DNA of 64,000 bases from Hyphomicrobiales bacterium (GCA_900473415.1 UCLR01000006.1:1-64000), one strand, 5' to 3'; counted from the stretch's first letter, positions 35,820 to 45,682 are shown. Numbers and translations: made by a program. Notes: generated by a model from the letters alone, not told the origin.

Positions 35820-37329
35820 ACTCCGGCACGCGCCGGGGCGGCTTGCGCTCTCCGACACCATTGCGATCATCGACATCGGCTCGAACTCCGTTCGTCTCGT
35901 CGTCTACGAGATGCTGACGCGCGCGACCTCGCAGGTCTTCAACGAGAAGGAGATGGCCGGTCTCGGCCGGCAGGTCGCCTCGACCGGCCGCCTCGCCGAG
36001 GATGCCATCGAGACGGCGATCGCCGCGCTGGTGCGCTTCCGCCTTCTGTGCGAGGCCATGCAGGTCGGCGAGATTCGCGTGATCGCCACCGCCGCGGCGC
36101 GCTATGCCAAGAACGGGCCCGCCTTCATCGCCCGTGCGGAGCAGGCCATCGGCCAGCCCATTGAGCTGATCTCGGGCGGTCGCGAGGCGGAGCTTTCCGG
36201 CCTCGGGGTGATCTCCGGTTTCGACAATCCCAATGGCGTGGTTGGCGACCTCGGCGGCGGCAGCCTCGAGCTGATCTCGGTCAAGAACGGCACAGTCGGG
36301 GAGGGCGCCAGCGTCCCGCTCGGCGGCTTGGCTCTGCTCGACCGCTCGAAGGGCTCGCTCAAGGCGGCCGAGAAGATCGTCCGGGACGAACTCGACAAGC
36401 TCCCGCAGCTTGCCGCCATGCGCGGCCGCGACTTCTTCGCCGTCGGCGGTACCTGGCGCGCGCTGGCGACGCTGCACCAGCGCCGGGCGAACTACCCGCT
36501 CAACGTCATGCACGGCTATGCGCTGCCCACCAAGGACGTTGCCGATTTCGTCAAGCTGGTCGAGCGGGCCGACGCGACCGTGCTCGACGCGATCGAGGCG
36601 GTTTCTTCCGCCCGCCGGCCGCTCCTTGCCTATGGCGCGCTGGTGCTGGACGAGGTGATCAAGCGAGGCAAGCCGCGCAGCATCATCATCTCGGCTCAGG
36701 GCGTGCGGGAAGGCCTGTTGCACGAGCAACTGCCGGCCGAGCAGCGCCAGGCCGATCCGCTGCTGCAGTCGGCGCGCGATTACAACCTGCTGCGCGCCCG
36801 CGACCCGCGCCACGCCGCCGATCTGATCGAATGGACCTGCGGCATCATCGAGACGGCCGGCCTCGCTCAGGACGAGCCGCATGGCCGGCTGGTTGAGGCG
36901 GTCTGTCTGCTCTCCGACATCGGCTGGCGCGCGCATCCGGACTATCGCGGCGAGCAGAGCATGAACGTCATCGCTCATGCCTATTTCACCGGCGTCGACC
37001 ATGTCGGTCGCGCCTTCCTGGCCCTCACCATCTTCCTGCGTTACGCGGGGCTGAAGGCAAGTTCGCCTGCGGCGGCGGGCTTGAGGACGCTGCTTTCGCC
37101 TTCGCTCTTCGCCCGCGCGACGCTGATCGCGGCGATCTTCCGCGTCGCCTATCTGCTCTCGGCCGGTATGGCGGGTATCCTGCCGCGCATCCAGGCCACC
37201 TGCGTCGACGGCCGCTTGGTGCTGCGCTTCCCGGGTGACCTGGCGCCGCTGGCGAGCGAGCGCGTCGAGGGCCGGCTCAAGCAACTCGCCAGGCTGCTCG
37301 ACCGGGAATTCGAGATCGGGCGGATCTGA
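35755..37329 (+). CDS. ppx: Exopolyphosphatase / Ppx-GppA phosphatase
   Basis: Hydrolyses terminal phosphate from polyphosphate (or pppGpp). The 524-residue ASKHA-fold protein has [14 protein letters not shown] (phosphate 1), [11 protein letters not shown] (phosphate 2) and a C-terminal HD-like helical region ([11 protein letters not shown] onward). The start is GTG 35755, giving an N-terminal extension of about 30 residues ([18 protein letters not shown]) that overlaps ppk1 and is not part of the domain. A start nearer 35840 would need a non-standard codon. Coupling to ppk1 is expected. Confidence 0.93.
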   Translation: MENRSPTPVPVLSRAGEGVRPELRHAPGRLALSDTIAIIDIGSNSVRLVVYEMLTRATSQVFNEKEMAGLGRQVASTGRLAEDAIETAIAALVRFRLLCEAMQVGEIRVIATAAARYAKNGPAFIARAEQAIGQPIELISGGREAELSGLGVISGFDNPNGVVGDLGGGSLELISVKNGTVGEGASVPLGGLALLDRSKGSLKAAEKIVRDELDKLPQLAAMRGRDFFAVGGTWRALATLHQRRANYPLNVMHGYALPTKDVADFVKLVERADATVLDAIEAVSSARRPLLAYGALVLDEVIKRGKPRSIIISAQGVREGLLHEQLPAEQRQADPLLQSARDYNLLRARDPRHAADLIEWTCGIIETAGLAQDEPHGRLVEAVCLLSDIGWRAHPDYRGEQSMNVIAHAYFTGVDHVGRAFLALTIFLRYAGLKASSPAAAGLRTLLSPSLFARATLIAAIFRVAYLLSAGMAGILPRIQATCVDGRLVLRFPGDLAPLASERVEGRLKQLARLLDREFEIGRI

Positions 37330-37347
37330 GGGTTTGGCCCACCGTCA

Positions 37348-37379
37348 TTCCGGGCTCAGGCCTTCGGCCTGCCCCGGAA
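37348..37379. repeat. Palindromic element between convergent ppx and metC
   Basis: TTCCGGG and CAGGCC pair with GGCCTG and CCCCGGAA around a three-base loop, preceded by CCGTCA. CGTCATTCCGGG is a common dispersed palindrome type in Rhizobiales. It lies between two converging stops and can serve as their shared mRNA end. Confidence 0.65.
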
Positions 37380-37389
37380 ACGGTCGGGC

Positions 37390-38580
37390 TCAGCTCGCCG
37401 CCCGCAGCCGGGCGAAACCGGCGTCGAGATCGGCCTTCAGGTCCTCGAGGTTTTCCAGGCCGATATGGATGCGTACGGTTGGACCCTTGAAGTTCGGCGT
37501 CGTCACCGTGCGATAGGCCCGGCAGTCGAAGGGCAGGACGAGGCTCTCATAGCCGCCCCATGACGCCCCGATGCCGAACAGGGTCAGCCCGTCCAGCATC
37601 GCGCCGACAGCCTTCATCGACACGGGCTTGAGTTCAATGGTGAAGAGCGAGGAGGCGCCGGTGAAATCGCGCTTCCAGATGTCGTGGCCAGGGCTGCCGG
37701 GCAGGGCGGGATGCAGCACGCGCGCGACTTCCGGGCGCTCGCGCAGCCACTCCGCCATGGCGAGGCCGGCCGGCATCTGTTCCTTGAGCCGGATCGCCAT
37801 CGTCCGCATGCCGCGCAGCGTCAAGAAAGCGTCCTCCGGCGCGACCATCATTCCGAGCTGGTGCCAGGCGGCGTTGAGCTGCTTGTAGAGCTCGGGCGTG
37901 CGCGCCGAGATCGTGCCGATCAGCACGTCTGAATGGGCGGCATAGTACTTCGTGCCGGCCTGGACCGAGAGGTCGACCCCGAAACGATGGCTGTCGAAGA
38001 AGAGGGGCGTCGCCCAGGTGTTGTCCATCGCGACCAGGACGCCGTGCTCGTGCGCGGCTTCGACGATGGCCGGGATATCCTGCATCTCGAAGGTCTGCGA
38101 ACCGGGCGCCTCGGTCCAGACCAGCTTCGTGTTCGGCTTGAACAGCTTCGCGATGTCGCTGCCTACGAGGGGGTCGTAATAGGTCACCTCGACGCCCATC
38201 CGCCGCAGGAAGGTGTCGCAGAAGTTTCGCGTCGGACGGTAGACGCTGTCCGTCACCAGAACGTGATCCCCGGAGGACGCGGCGGCGAGCAGGGCCAGTG
38301 TGCAGGCCAGCAGACCAGACGGGGTCACCACGACGCCGGCACCCTTCTCGATCGAGTTGGCCGCCGCGACCAGCGCGTCCAGAGTCGGGCTGCCGTCGGT
38401 GCCATAGGTGTAGCGCGCCTTGCGGACGAGGAAGTCCTCCGTGTTCGGATAGACGACCGTCGAGCCTCGTACGATAGGCGGATTGACAAAGCCGTAGCTG
38501 TCTTCGGGGTCGCGGCCGGCAAGGACGAGGCGCGTGCGCTCGTCGAGGCGCGCGAATTCAGACGAAGACAGCTTTTTCAT
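37390..38580 (-). CDS. metC: Cystathionine beta-lyase
   Basis: PLP enzyme cleaving cystathionine to homocysteine for methionine synthesis. The 396-residue protein has NPPIVRGSTVVYP, ARYTYGTDGSPT, the segment TEAPGSQTFEMQDI and the PLP lysine in VQAGTKYYAAHSDVLIG. Start ATG 38580 is preferred over upstream open codons. It diverges from aapJ, as metC does in Rhizobium leguminosarum. A homocysteine or cysteine link to amino-acid uptake is possible but not shown. Confidence 0.93.
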   Translation of the reverse strand: MKKLSSSEFARLDERTRLVLAGRDPEDSYGFVNPPIVRGSTVVYPNTEDFLVRKARYTYGTDGSPTLDALVAAANSIEKGAGVVVTPSGLLACTLALLAAASSGDHVLVTDSVYRPTRNFCDTFLRRMGVEVTYYDPLVGSDIAKLFKPNTKLVWTEAPGSQTFEMQDIPAIVEAAHEHGVLVAMDNTWATPLFFDSHRFGVDLSVQAGTKYYAAHSDVLIGTISARTPELYKQLNAAWHQLGMMVAPEDAFLTLRGMRTMAIRLKEQMPAGLAMAEWLRERPEVARVLHPALPGSPGHDIWKRDFTGASSLFTIELKPVSMKAVGAMLDGLTLFGIGASWGGYESLVLPFDCRAYRTVTTPNFKGPTVRIHIGLENLEDLKADLDAGFARLRAAS

Positions 38581-38862
38581 GGAGACGGCACGGCTGAGGA
38601 GGGGAGAAGGAGCGGTCGTGCTTGACCGCACCCCACAAAGTCGCATGTGATGTATGCGGTGGACAAGGGGCTGCCAGGGCGCATGGCCATTGCTTGACGC
38701 TCATGGGTCCCTCTGGCAATCGACTTGAGGTACGGGGGCGCCGCGCATTTGCGGGTATGATTTGCGCAAAGGTGAACCGAGCGGTGAAAAACGCCGCCGG
38801 CGGCGAGACCAGGATGGCTCTTCGGCATCAGCCGGAAACGTGGTTTCAATGGGAGAGTACCG

Positions 38863-39885
38863 ATGAAGAAAGTTGTAGCAGCCGCCCTTGCAGCAGGGCT
38901 CGGTCTGGCGATCTCCGCAACCGCGGCTTCCGCCCAGGCGACTTTGACGCAGGTGAAGCAGCGCGGTGTCCTTAACTGCGGCTCGAACACCGGCCTCGCC
39001 GGCTTCGGCGTGCCGGATGCGCAGGGTAACTGGAAGGGCCTCGACGTCGATTATTGCCGCGCCATCGCGGCGACGATCTTCAACGACGCCAACAAGGTGA
39101 AGTTCATTCCGCTCTCGGCCAAGGACCGCTTCACGGCGCTCCAGTCGGGCGAGGTGGACGTGCTGGTCCGCAACTCGACCTGGACGATGACCCGCGACGC
39201 CTCGCTCGGCCTCAGCTTCACTGGCATCAACTACTATGACGGCCAGGGCTTCATGGTCCGCAAGAAGCTCGGCGTGAACTCGGCGCTGCAGCTCTCGGGC
39301 GCCTCGGTCTGCACCCAGCAGGGCACCACCACCGAACTCAACCTCGCCGACTTCTTCCGCGCCAACAACCTGAAGTACGAGGTCGTGGCCTTCGCGACCT
39401 CCGACGAGACGGTCAAGGCCTATGACGCCGGCCGTTGCGACGCCTTCACCACGGACGCCTCGGGCCTCTATGCCGAGCGCCTGAAGCTGACGAACCCGGA
39501 CGAGCACATCGTTCTGCCGGAGATCATCTCCAAGGAGCCGCTCGGCCCGTCCGTGCGCAACAACGACCCGCAGTGGTACAACCTCGTGAAGTGGGTCGGC
39601 TTCGCCATGCTGAACGCCGAGGAGCTCGGCGTCACCCAGGGCAACGTCGATCAGCAGCTCAAGTCGGACAACCCGGAGATCAAGCGCCTGCTCGGAACCG
39701 AGGGCAAGTTCGGCGAGCAGATCGGCCTGACCCCCGACTGGGTCGTGCGCATCGTCAAGCTCGTCGGCAACTACGGCGAATCCTTCGAGCGCAATGTCGG
39801 CCAGGGCTCGCTGCTCAAGATCGCGCGCGGCCAGAACGCGCTCTGGACCAAGGGCGGCCTGCAATACGCCCCGCCGGTTCGCTGA
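38863..39885 (+). CDS. aapJ: General L-amino acid ABC transporter, periplasmic binding protein
   Basis: Binds a broad range of L-amino acids in the periplasm for AapQMP. The 340-residue protein has a signal peptide (residues 1-25, ending ASAQ), the solute-binding start RGVLNCGSNTGLAGFG and WTMTRDASLG, all typical of AapJ/BztA. GGGAGA precedes ATG 38863. A stable hairpin right after the gene likely allows more AapJ than membrane subunits. The upstream gap (38581-38862) carries the divergent promoters and a perfect TTTGCGCAAA palindrome at 38761-38770. Confidence 0.94.
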   Translation: MKKVVAAALAAGLGLAISATAASAQATLTQVKQRGVLNCGSNTGLAGFGVPDAQGNWKGLDVDYCRAIAATIFNDANKVKFIPLSAKDRFTALQSGEVDVLVRNSTWTMTRDASLGLSFTGINYYDGQGFMVRKKLGVNSALQLSGASVCTQQGTTTELNLADFFRANNLKYEVVAFATSDETVKAYDAGRCDAFTTDASGLYAERLKLTNPDEHIVLPEIISKEPLGPSVRNNDPQWYNLVKWVGFAMLNAEELGVTQGNVDQQLKSDNPEIKRLLGTEGKFGEQIGLTPDWVVRIVKLVGNYGESFERNVGQGSLLKIARGQNALWTKGGLQYAPPVR

Positions 39886-39895
39886 TACGCGAAAA

Positions 39896-39926
39896 GGGCG
39901 CCGGCTTTGCCGGCGCCCGCTTTCTG
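39896..39926 (+). terminator. Attenuator-like hairpin after aapJ
   Basis: A perfect 10-bp stem GGGCGCCGGC / GCCGGCGCCC with a three-base loop, then GCTTTCTG. The T content is modest, so partial termination is likely, which fits an excess of binding protein. Confidence 0.7.
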
Positions 39927-40076
39927 CCTGTTGCCGATGCAACCGCACAAGGCGGCGGCGGAGTCCCGAGATTCAGGAGCGCCTTGCCGGCTCACCAAGG
40001 TCGGTGCCGGCGGCATCCAGAGTCTTCGGGAGGCAGGTGAAAGCAGGCGGGCTGCTTGGCCCGAGACTTGCTGACA

Positions 40077-40151
40077 GCCCTACGGGGCATCCGCGAATTG
40101 ACCGCCCCGAAGGGGCAGCCAAACAAGACAGCGCCCCGCAGGGGCAGCCAA
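40077..40151 (+). repeat. Three short tandem hairpin repeats in the aapJ-aapQ gap
   Basis: GCCCCGnAGGGGCAGCCAA occurs at 40104-40122 and 40133-40151, 29 bases apart and differing by one base, with a degenerate copy (GCCC TAC GGGGCA.CC) about 27 bases upstream. Each unit folds into a small CCCC/GGGG hairpin. Confidence 0.7.
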
Positions 40152-40241
40152 GAAGGCGGAACGGACAACGAAACGACCACGGCGTAACCGCACCGCCGCT
40201 GGATCGCCGGCCGCGAGAAGCGCAGCAAGAGGGCGTAACAG

Positions 40242-41438
40242 GTGACGAGTATTCCGAGCGAAACGGTATCACCGGGCAAGGCGTCGTTATTCTACGATCC
40301 GAAGATCCGGGGCTATGCCTATCAGATCCTTCTGCTGGCGGTCGTCGGCTTCCTGATCTGGTCGGCCGCCTCCAATGCGATTGAGAACCTGCGTGCGCAG
40401 AAGATCGCCTCCGGCTTCGGTTTCTGGCACAACGCCGCCGGCTTCGACGTCAACCAGAAGCTGATCCCGTTCTCCGCCTCCGGCGGCTCGACCTATGGCC
40501 AGGCCTTCTTCGTCGGCCTCCTGAACACGCTGCTCGTCGCGGCGATCGGCATCGTGCTGGCGACCATCATCGGCTTCACCGTCGGCGTGGCGCGGCTGTC
40601 GAACAACTGGATCGTCGCAAAGCTGGCGATGGTCTATGTCGAGGTCATCCGCAACATCCCGCTGCTGCTCCAGCTCTTCTTCTGGTACAACGCGGTGCTG
40701 AAACCTCTGCCGGATGCCCGCAACTCGATTGCGCTGCCCGGCAGCATCTACCTCAACAATCGCGGCATCATCCTGCCGAGCCCGAATTTCGGGCCGGCCT
40801 TCGAGGCTGTTGTCGTTGCCTTCATCGTCGGTATCGCTGCAGCGATCGCGTTCTTCATCTGGTCGCGGCGCCAACAGATGCAGACGGGAAAGCAGTATCA
40901 TAACGGCTGGATCGCACTCGCGCTCATCGTCGGGCTGCCGCTTCTCGTGTTCTTCATCACGGGCCGGCCGCTTACCTTCGATTATCCGCAGCAGGGCCGC
41001 TTCAACCTGACCGGCGGCATGCAGATCTATCCGGAATTCGTGGCGCTGCTGATCGGCCTGTCGACCTATACCGGCGGATTCATCGCCGAGGTCGTGCGTG
41101 CCGGCATCCTGGCGGTGTCCAAAGGGCAGAGTGAGGCTGCCAATGCGCTCGGCCTGCGCTCCGGCCCGACATTGAAGCTCGTCGTCATCCCGCAGGCGAT
41201 GCGTGTCATCATCCCGCCGCTGACTTCGCAATACCTCAACCTCGTCAAGAACTCATCGCTGGCGGTGGCGATCGGCTATCCCGATCTCGTCCAGGTTTTC
41301 ATGGGCACGGTGCTGAACCAGACCGGGCAGGCGGTCGAGATGGTGTCGATCACCATGGCCGTTTATTTGACCATCTCGCTGGTGACGTCGTTCTTCATGA
41401 ATATCTACAACAAGCGCATGGCGCTGGTTGAACGGTGA
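40242..41438 (+). CDS. aapQ: General L-amino acid ABC transporter permease AapQ
   Basis: A 398-residue inner-membrane subunit of the AapJQMP transporter. It starts with GTG 40242, with AGAGGG upstream. About eight helices are visible, with the HisM-type coupling region RAGILAVSKGQSEAANALGL near residue 290-310, which contacts the ATPase. AapQ and AapM proteins have an extra extended periplasmic part, and the length fits. The stop is 11 bases before the aapM start. Confidence 0.93.
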   Translation: MTSIPSETVSPGKASLFYDPKIRGYAYQILLLAVVGFLIWSAASNAIENLRAQKIASGFGFWHNAAGFDVNQKLIPFSASGGSTYGQAFFVGLLNTLLVAAIGIVLATIIGFTVGVARLSNNWIVAKLAMVYVEVIRNIPLLLQLFFWYNAVLKPLPDARNSIALPGSIYLNNRGIILPSPNFGPAFEAVVVAFIVGIAAAIAFFIWSRRQQMQTGKQYHNGWIALALIVGLPLLVFFITGRPLTFDYPQQGRFNLTGGMQIYPEFVALLIGLSTYTGGFIAEVVRAGILAVSKGQSEAANALGLRSGPTLKLVVIPQAMRVIIPPLTSQYLNLVKNSSLAVAIGYPDLVQVFMGTVLNQTGQAVEMVSITMAVYLTISLVTSFFMNIYNKRMALVER

Positions 41439-41448
41439 GGGCCGATCG

Positions 41449-42828
41449 GTGACCGACGCAACGCTCGAAAACGCGCCCTACGCGTTCGTCCGCAAGGAGA
41501 CGCTGCAGCAGGAACCTGCGCCGCTTTCCGTGGCCGGACCCTGGGCCTGGATCAGAATTCACCTGTTCTCCAGCCCGCTCAACGCGATACTGACCCTGCT
41601 CTGCCTCTATCTGGTGATCGATGCGGTGCCGGGATTGATCCGGTTCTATTTTCTCGATGCGGTCTGGACCGGCACCAACCGCGACGCCTGCCTTGCCGAC
41701 AAGGTCGGTCGGCCGGTCGGCGCCTGCTGGGCCTATGTCGGCGACCGCCTCCAGTACTTCATCTACGGGTCCTATCCGGTCGCGGAGCGCTGGCGGGTCG
41801 ACATCGTCTTCGCGATGTTTGCCCTCGGCATCGTTTGGCTGCTCTGGAACAAGGCGCCGCTGAAGAAGATCGGCTTCTTCTTCTTCTTCGTCATCCTGCC
41901 GCTGAGCGCCTTCATCCTGTTGCTCGGCGGTGACCGGGCCGAAGGCCTGCTGCGCTTCCTGATCCTGGTCAACTTCGCGCTGGCCGTGCTCTACCTCGTC
42001 CTCTCCTTCGCGCCCTCGCTGGTGAAGTTCTGGATCGGGGAGGGGCAGCTCGCCGTCGAGGAGGCGATGCCGCCCTGGCAGCGGTTCTACAGGCCGAAAC
42101 GGCTGATCCTGATCAGCCTCGTCGTTTTCGGCCTGCTCGCTCTGCTCGCAGACAAGGTCGGGCTGCCGCGAGTCGATACCGGCCTCTGGGGCGGCATGAT
42201 GGTGACCTTCCTGGTCTCGGCGGTCGGCATCGTCTTCTCGCTGCCGCTCGGCGTGCTGCTGGCGCTCGGCCGGCGCTCGAAGCTGCCGGCGATCCAGCTG
42301 CTCTCGGTGATCTTCATCGAGTTCGTGCGCGGCGTGCCGCTGATCACGGTGCTGTTCATGGCCAACACCATGCTGCCGCTCTTCGTGCCGCAGGAATGGT
42401 CGCCGGACCGGCTGCTGAGGCCGCTGATCGGCGTCGCGCTCTTCGCTGCCGCCTATATGGCGGAGGTGGTGCGCGGCGGCCTGCAGGCGATCCCGAAGGG
42501 GCAGTATGAGGGCGCGATGTCGCTCGGCCTGGGCTACTGGCAGATGATGCGCCTCATCATTCTGCCCCAGGCGCTGCGGATCGTGATCCCGGGCATCGTC
42601 AACACCTTTATCGGGCTGTTCAAGGATACGACGCTGGTCACCATCGTCGGCATCTTCGACTTCCTGCGCACCATCGAGGCGACGCTGGTCGACCCGACAT
42701 GGGCGACGCCGACCACGCGGACGACAGGCTACGCCTTCGCCGCTATCTTCTATTTCCTGTGCTGCTGGGGCATGTCGCGCTATTCGGTTGCGGTCGAGAA
42801 GCGCCTAGCCGCCGGCCAGAAACGCTGA
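41449..42828 (+). CDS. aapM: General L-amino acid ABC transporter permease AapM
   Basis: A 459-residue inner-membrane permease partner of AapQ. The extended N-terminal region includes [11 protein letters not shown], typical of AapM/BztC. The coupling motif is [20 protein letters not shown] with [11 protein letters not shown] at the end. GTG 41449 follows GAGGG; an in-frame TTG at 41428 would overlap aapQ but has no ribosome site. aapP starts 15 bases after the stop. Confidence 0.93.
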   Translation: MTDATLENAPYAFVRKETLQQEPAPLSVAGPWAWIRIHLFSSPLNAILTLLCLYLVIDAVPGLIRFYFLDAVWTGTNRDACLADKVGRPVGACWAYVGDRLQYFIYGSYPVAERWRVDIVFAMFALGIVWLLWNKAPLKKIGFFFFFVILPLSAFILLLGGDRAEGLLRFLILVNFALAVLYLVLSFAPSLVKFWIGEGQLAVEEAMPPWQRFYRPKRLILISLVVFGLLALLADKVGLPRVDTGLWGGMMVTFLVSAVGIVFSLPLGVLLALGRRSKLPAIQLLSVIFIEFVRGVPLITVLFMANTMLPLFVPQEWSPDRLLRPLIGVALFAAAYMAEVVRGGLQAIPKGQYEGAMSLGLGYWQMMRLIILPQALRIVIPGIVNTFIGLFKDTTLVTIVGIFDFLRTIEATLVDPTWATPTTRTTGYAFAAIFYFLCCWGMSRYSVAVEKRLAAGQKR

Positions 42829-42842
42829 GAGGGACCAAGACC

Positions 42843-43643
42843 ATGGCACTGGCAGAAACCAAGACGACCGACTCCCGCCCGGCGGCGCTGAAGCAGACCT
42901 CGCTGAACACGGCGACGGCGGTCGAGATGATCGGCGTGAACAAGTGGTACGGCGAGTTCCACGTGCTGCGCGACATCAACCTGAAGGTCTCGCGCGGCGA
43001 GAAGCTGGTCATCTGCGGCCCGTCGGGCTCGGGCAAGTCGACGATGATCCGCTGCATCAACCGGCTGGAAGAGCACCAGAAGGGCCAGATCATCGTCGAC
43101 GGCACGGAGCTCACCAACGATCTGAAGAAGATCGACGAGATCCGCCGCGACGTCGGCATGGTGTTCCAGCACTTCAACCTGTTCCCGCATCTGACGATCC
43201 TGGAGAACCTGACGCTGGCGCCGATCTGGGTGCGGAAGATGCCCAAGAAGGACGCCGAGGAGATCGCGATGCATTACCTGAAGCGCGTCAAGATCCCCGA
43301 GCAGGCGGCGAAGTATCCGGGCCAGCTCTCGGGCGGCCAGCAGCAGCGCGTTGCGATCGCCCGCTCGCTCTGCATGAGCCCGAAGATCATGCTGTTCGAC
43401 GAGCCGACCTCGGCGCTCGACCCCGAGATGGTCAAGGAGGTGCTCGACACCATGGTCTCGCTGGCGGAGGAGGGCATGACCATGCTCTGCGTCACGCACG
43501 AGATGGGCTTCGCCCGCCAGGTCGCCGACCGCGTCATCTTCATGGACGCCGGCCAGATCGTCGAGATGAACACCCCCGACGAGTTCTTCAAGAACCCGCA
43601 GCACGAGCGGACCAAGCTCTTCCTCAGCCAGATACTGCACTGA
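42843..43643 (+). CDS. aapP: General L-amino acid ABC transporter ATPase AapP
   Basis: A 266-residue ATPase driving AapJQM. Walker A is GPSGSGKST, the Q-loop follows in [11 protein letters not shown], the signature LSGGQQQR, and Walker [14 protein letters not shown]; the H-loop is in VTHEMGFA. A 20-residue N-terminal extension precedes the core. GAGAGGG is upstream of ATG 42843. It closes the aapJQMP operon, followed by a clear terminator. Confidence 0.95.
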   Translation: MALAETKTTDSRPAALKQTSLNTATAVEMIGVNKWYGEFHVLRDINLKVSRGEKLVICGPSGSGKSTMIRCINRLEEHQKGQIIVDGTELTNDLKKIDEIRRDVGMVFQHFNLFPHLTILENLTLAPIWVRKMPKKDAEEIAMHYLKRVKIPEQAAKYPGQLSGGQQQRVAIARSLCMSPKIMLFDEPTSALDPEMVKEVLDTMVSLAEEGMTMLCVTHEMGFARQVADRVIFMDAGQIVEMNTPDEFFKNPQHERTKLFLSQILH

Positions 43644-43671
43644 ACGGGGCCTGATTGTAGAACTATGGAAG

Positions 43672-43697
43672 CGCGCCGGCCATGCCGGCGCGTTTTT
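43672..43697 (+). terminator. Rho-independent terminator after aapP
   Basis: A perfect 9-bp stem CGCGCCGGC / GCCGGCGCG with a three-base loop and TTTTT. It closes the aapJQMP operon. Confidence 0.9.
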
Positions 43698-43807
43698 CGT
43701 TGTGCGGGACGGTTCTGAAGAATCGCAAAGCATCTCCGCAAAGGCTGAACAGGTCTGCGGAACGGATCCTTACCCTGTGCGTTGATGGCGCAAACGGAGG
43801 ACCCGTC

Positions 43808-44074
43808 ATGAAGCGTTATGTGCCTGTTATAGCTATCGCTCTTCTGGCGAGCGGCGGCGCTTATGCCCAGTCGATCAATATCGGCCCTGGCGGCGTGAGC
43901 GTCGATCCCCGCACGCCGCATGAGCGGTCGATGGACCGTCAGGAGCGCTACGAGCGTATGCGTGAGCGTGAATGGCGCCGTGCCAATTATCGCGGCGATG
44001 ATTGCCGCACCGTCACGACCGAGCGTGAGACGCCGCGCGGCGTGGTCCGACGCACGACCCGCGTCTGCGACTGA
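43808..44074 (+). CDS. Small secreted hypothetical protein with charged tail
   Basis: An 88-residue exported protein with GGAGGA at seven bases before ATG 43808. Residues 1-20 form a signal peptide ending AYAQ. The rest is highly charged (RQERYERMREREWRRAN) with two cysteines near the end (DDCRTV, RVCD). It does not match a family I know; such small Arg/Glu-rich periplasmic proteins are common in Rhizobiales. A terminator follows. Confidence 0.75.
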   Translation: MKRYVPVIAIALLASGGAYAQSINIGPGGVSVDPRTPHERSMDRQERYERMREREWRRANYRGDDCRTVTTERETPRGVVRRTTRVCD

Positions 44075-44100
44075 CCCAGCCGAACTGCTGTCGGCATGAA

Positions 44101-44140
44101 AAGGCCCGTGACGCGCTTGCGTCGCGGGCCTTCCTTTTTC
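44101..44140. terminator. Bidirectional terminator
   Basis: AAGGCCCG and GACGC pair with GCGTC and CGGGCCTT around one mismatch, followed by CCTTTTT; an A-run precedes it, so it can act leftward too. It lies between the small secreted protein gene and the GDPD gene, which converge. Confidence 0.82.
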
Positions 44141-44151
44141 CCGACCGCGGC

Positions 44152-45312
44152 TTATTGCGCGTTGCGCGCCTTCACGGCCTGGTCGGGGAAGTCCGAGAAC
44201 AACCCGTCGATGCCGAGCGCGAGGTACGCCTTGTATTCCGCGGCCGCGTCGCCCTTGTAGTCCGAGGCTAGGCGCTTCGGCTCGCTGCGGAAGGTCCAGG
44301 CATGGACGATGAGCCCGGCCGCATGGGCGTCCTTCACCACGTTGCTCGGCGCGATCACGGTCCGGTCGCGCTCGTCGATCGCACCATCGCCATTGAGGTC
44401 GCGCGGCTTGCCATCAGTGCCGATCGTCTGCCTGGAGCCGATCAGATAGGGCTTCCAGGGGCCGACGCCGTCGGCATAGGTCGCGATCTCCTTCAGCCCC
44501 TCTGGCGTCAGCATGTCAGGGAAGGTGCGCTTGTCGCCGAGCACCGCGAAATCGTAGGGCCGGTCGAAGGGCGCGGCCAGCGAGACCTTGCCGTCCTTGT
44601 CGACATCGTCGCCGTCGACGAGCTGGACGAGGCGCAGCTGGGTCTTCTTGCGCAGATATTTGAGGTTCCCGGTCTCGAAGCTCTGGATGAAGACCGGTGA
44701 TGTCTTTTCCGTCCAGCCGGCGGCCTTGAGCATGTCGAGGAGCTTGTCCTCGAAGGCGAGGCCGAGCGCGGCGTGATAGGTCGGGTGCTTGGTCTCGGGA
44801 TAGATGCCGATGGTGCGGCCGGTGCGGGTGCTTTCCGCCTTGGCGAGGTCGATCACCTCCTGGAAGGTCGGGATCGCGTATTTGCCGTTGTGCGACTGGT
44901 CGCGGTCGGCAAATGCCTGCTTCGCCTTGAGCATCTTGATTTCGGCGAGCGTGAAGTCGTTGGCGAACCAGTCGGTGGTGTCGATGCCGTCGACTTTGCG
45001 CATGGTCTTGCGGTTGGCGAATTCCGGCCGCTGGGCGACGTCGGTCGTGCCGCTGAGCATCGGCTCGTGGCGCACGACCAGCACGCCGTCCTTGGTCGAG
45101 ACGAGGTCGGGCTCGATGAAGTCGGCGCGCTGTTCGATCGCGAGCTTGTAGCCCTCGATCGTATGCTCCGGCATGTAGCCGCTGGCGCCCCGATGCCCGA
45201 CAATGAGGGGCTTCTGGCCCGAAAGGGTCGGCGCCGGCTGGGCGATGGCCGCGACAGGCTGCAGGGCCAAGGCGGCGAAAAGCGATGTCGAGAGAAGGAA
45301 CGATCTTGTCAT
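44152..45312 (-). CDS. glpQ: Periplasmic glycerophosphodiester phosphodiesterase
   Basis: Cleaves glycerophosphodiesters to glycerol-3-phosphate and an alcohol in the periplasm. The 386-residue protein has a signal peptide ending AIAQ, HRGASG (residues 40-45), the acidic pair in IEPDLV (E67, D69) and H82. Unusually, two calcium-loop-like segments appear, D236-V-D-K-D-G and D305-L-N-G-D-G, matching DxDxDG. It resembles the GlpQ type. A half-site GATGTCATAA lies upstream; a full Pho box is not seen. Confidence 0.9.
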   Translation of the reverse strand: MTRSFLLSTSLFAALALQPVAAIAQPAPTLSGQKPLIVGHRGASGYMPEHTIEGYKLAIEQRADFIEPDLVSTKDGVLVVRHEPMLSGTTDVAQRPEFANRKTMRKVDGIDTTDWFANDFTLAEIKMLKAKQAFADRDQSHNGKYAIPTFQEVIDLAKAESTRTGRTIGIYPETKHPTYHAALGLAFEDKLLDMLKAAGWTEKTSPVFIQSFETGNLKYLRKKTQLRLVQLVDGDDVDKDGKVSLAAPFDRPYDFAVLGDKRTFPDMLTPEGLKEIATYADGVGPWKPYLIGSRQTIGTDGKPRDLNGDGAIDERDRTVIAPSNVVKDAHAAGLIVHAWTFRSEPKRLASDYKGDAAAEYKAYLALGIDGLFSDFPDQAVKARNAQ

Positions 45313-45411
45313 GGTTTTACCTCGGCTCGCAGGAAGGAGGCGAACTTAGGTCGGGCCTTATGACATCGCCATGAAGACGGCCGCAGGAAGGCGCTTCACG
45401 GAGGTTCCGCA

Positions 45412-45438
45412 CGAAAAACGCCCGCACGAGGCGGGCGT
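45412..45438 (-). terminator. Rho-independent terminator on the minus strand
   Basis: ACGCCCGC / GCGGGCGT stem with a five-base loop, and TTTTT on the minus-strand side. It is about 100 bases downstream of the small lipoprotein gene and is presumably its terminator. Confidence 0.8.
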
Positions 45439-45541
45439 CGGGCAGGTCGCGGGGACCGTTCGAGCCGGGAGGCGGAAGCCGCCGGCGAGCTGTTCTCGCG
45501 CAAGCCGTCCGAGCGTCTCGGAACGAGCCTGCGCCGGCGCC

Positions 45542-45682
45542 TCAGCGGCGATTCTCGAGCGTGGTCTTGGCGTCCAGGCGCTTCGACGGCGGCGGCGTGA
45601 GATCCTCCTGGGCCTGGGTCGCGCAGGCAGCGAGACCGAAGGCGAAGAGGCACAGAAGGGCGATGCGGCTGGCGCTTTTCAT
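45542..45682 (-). CDS. Small lipoprotein
   Basis: A 46-residue protein from ATG 45682. The signal peptide ends in FGLAACATQ, a lipobox with the modified cysteine at residue 20, so the mature protein is only about 27 residues long and outer- or inner-membrane anchored. The rest is polar (AQEDLTPPPSKRLDAKT). It diverges from rsmB. Such tiny lipoproteins are easily missed; function unknown. Confidence 0.7.
   Translation of the reverse strand: MKSASRIALLCLFAFGLAACATQAQEDLTPPPSKRLDAKTTLENRR

Larger units (their letters stand above)
39886..40241 (+). other. Hairpin-rich gap between aapJ and aapQ
   Basis: 356 bases without a gene I can support. It starts with a 10-bp terminator-like hairpin and contains three spaced GGGGC-type short hairpins at 40077-40151. 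It probably lowers or regulates downstream aapQMP expression relative to aapJ. AGAGGG near 40228 and GTG 40242 begin aapQ. Confidence 0.55.

Noticed and set aside
38581..38862. SAM riboswitch before metC
   Set aside because: I could not find a SAM-II or SAM-V-like core; the gap contains only promoter-size space and a TTTGCGCAAA palindrome.
44152..45363. Pho regulation of the GDPD gene
   Set aside because: Only one half-site resembling a Pho box upstream; insufficient to call.
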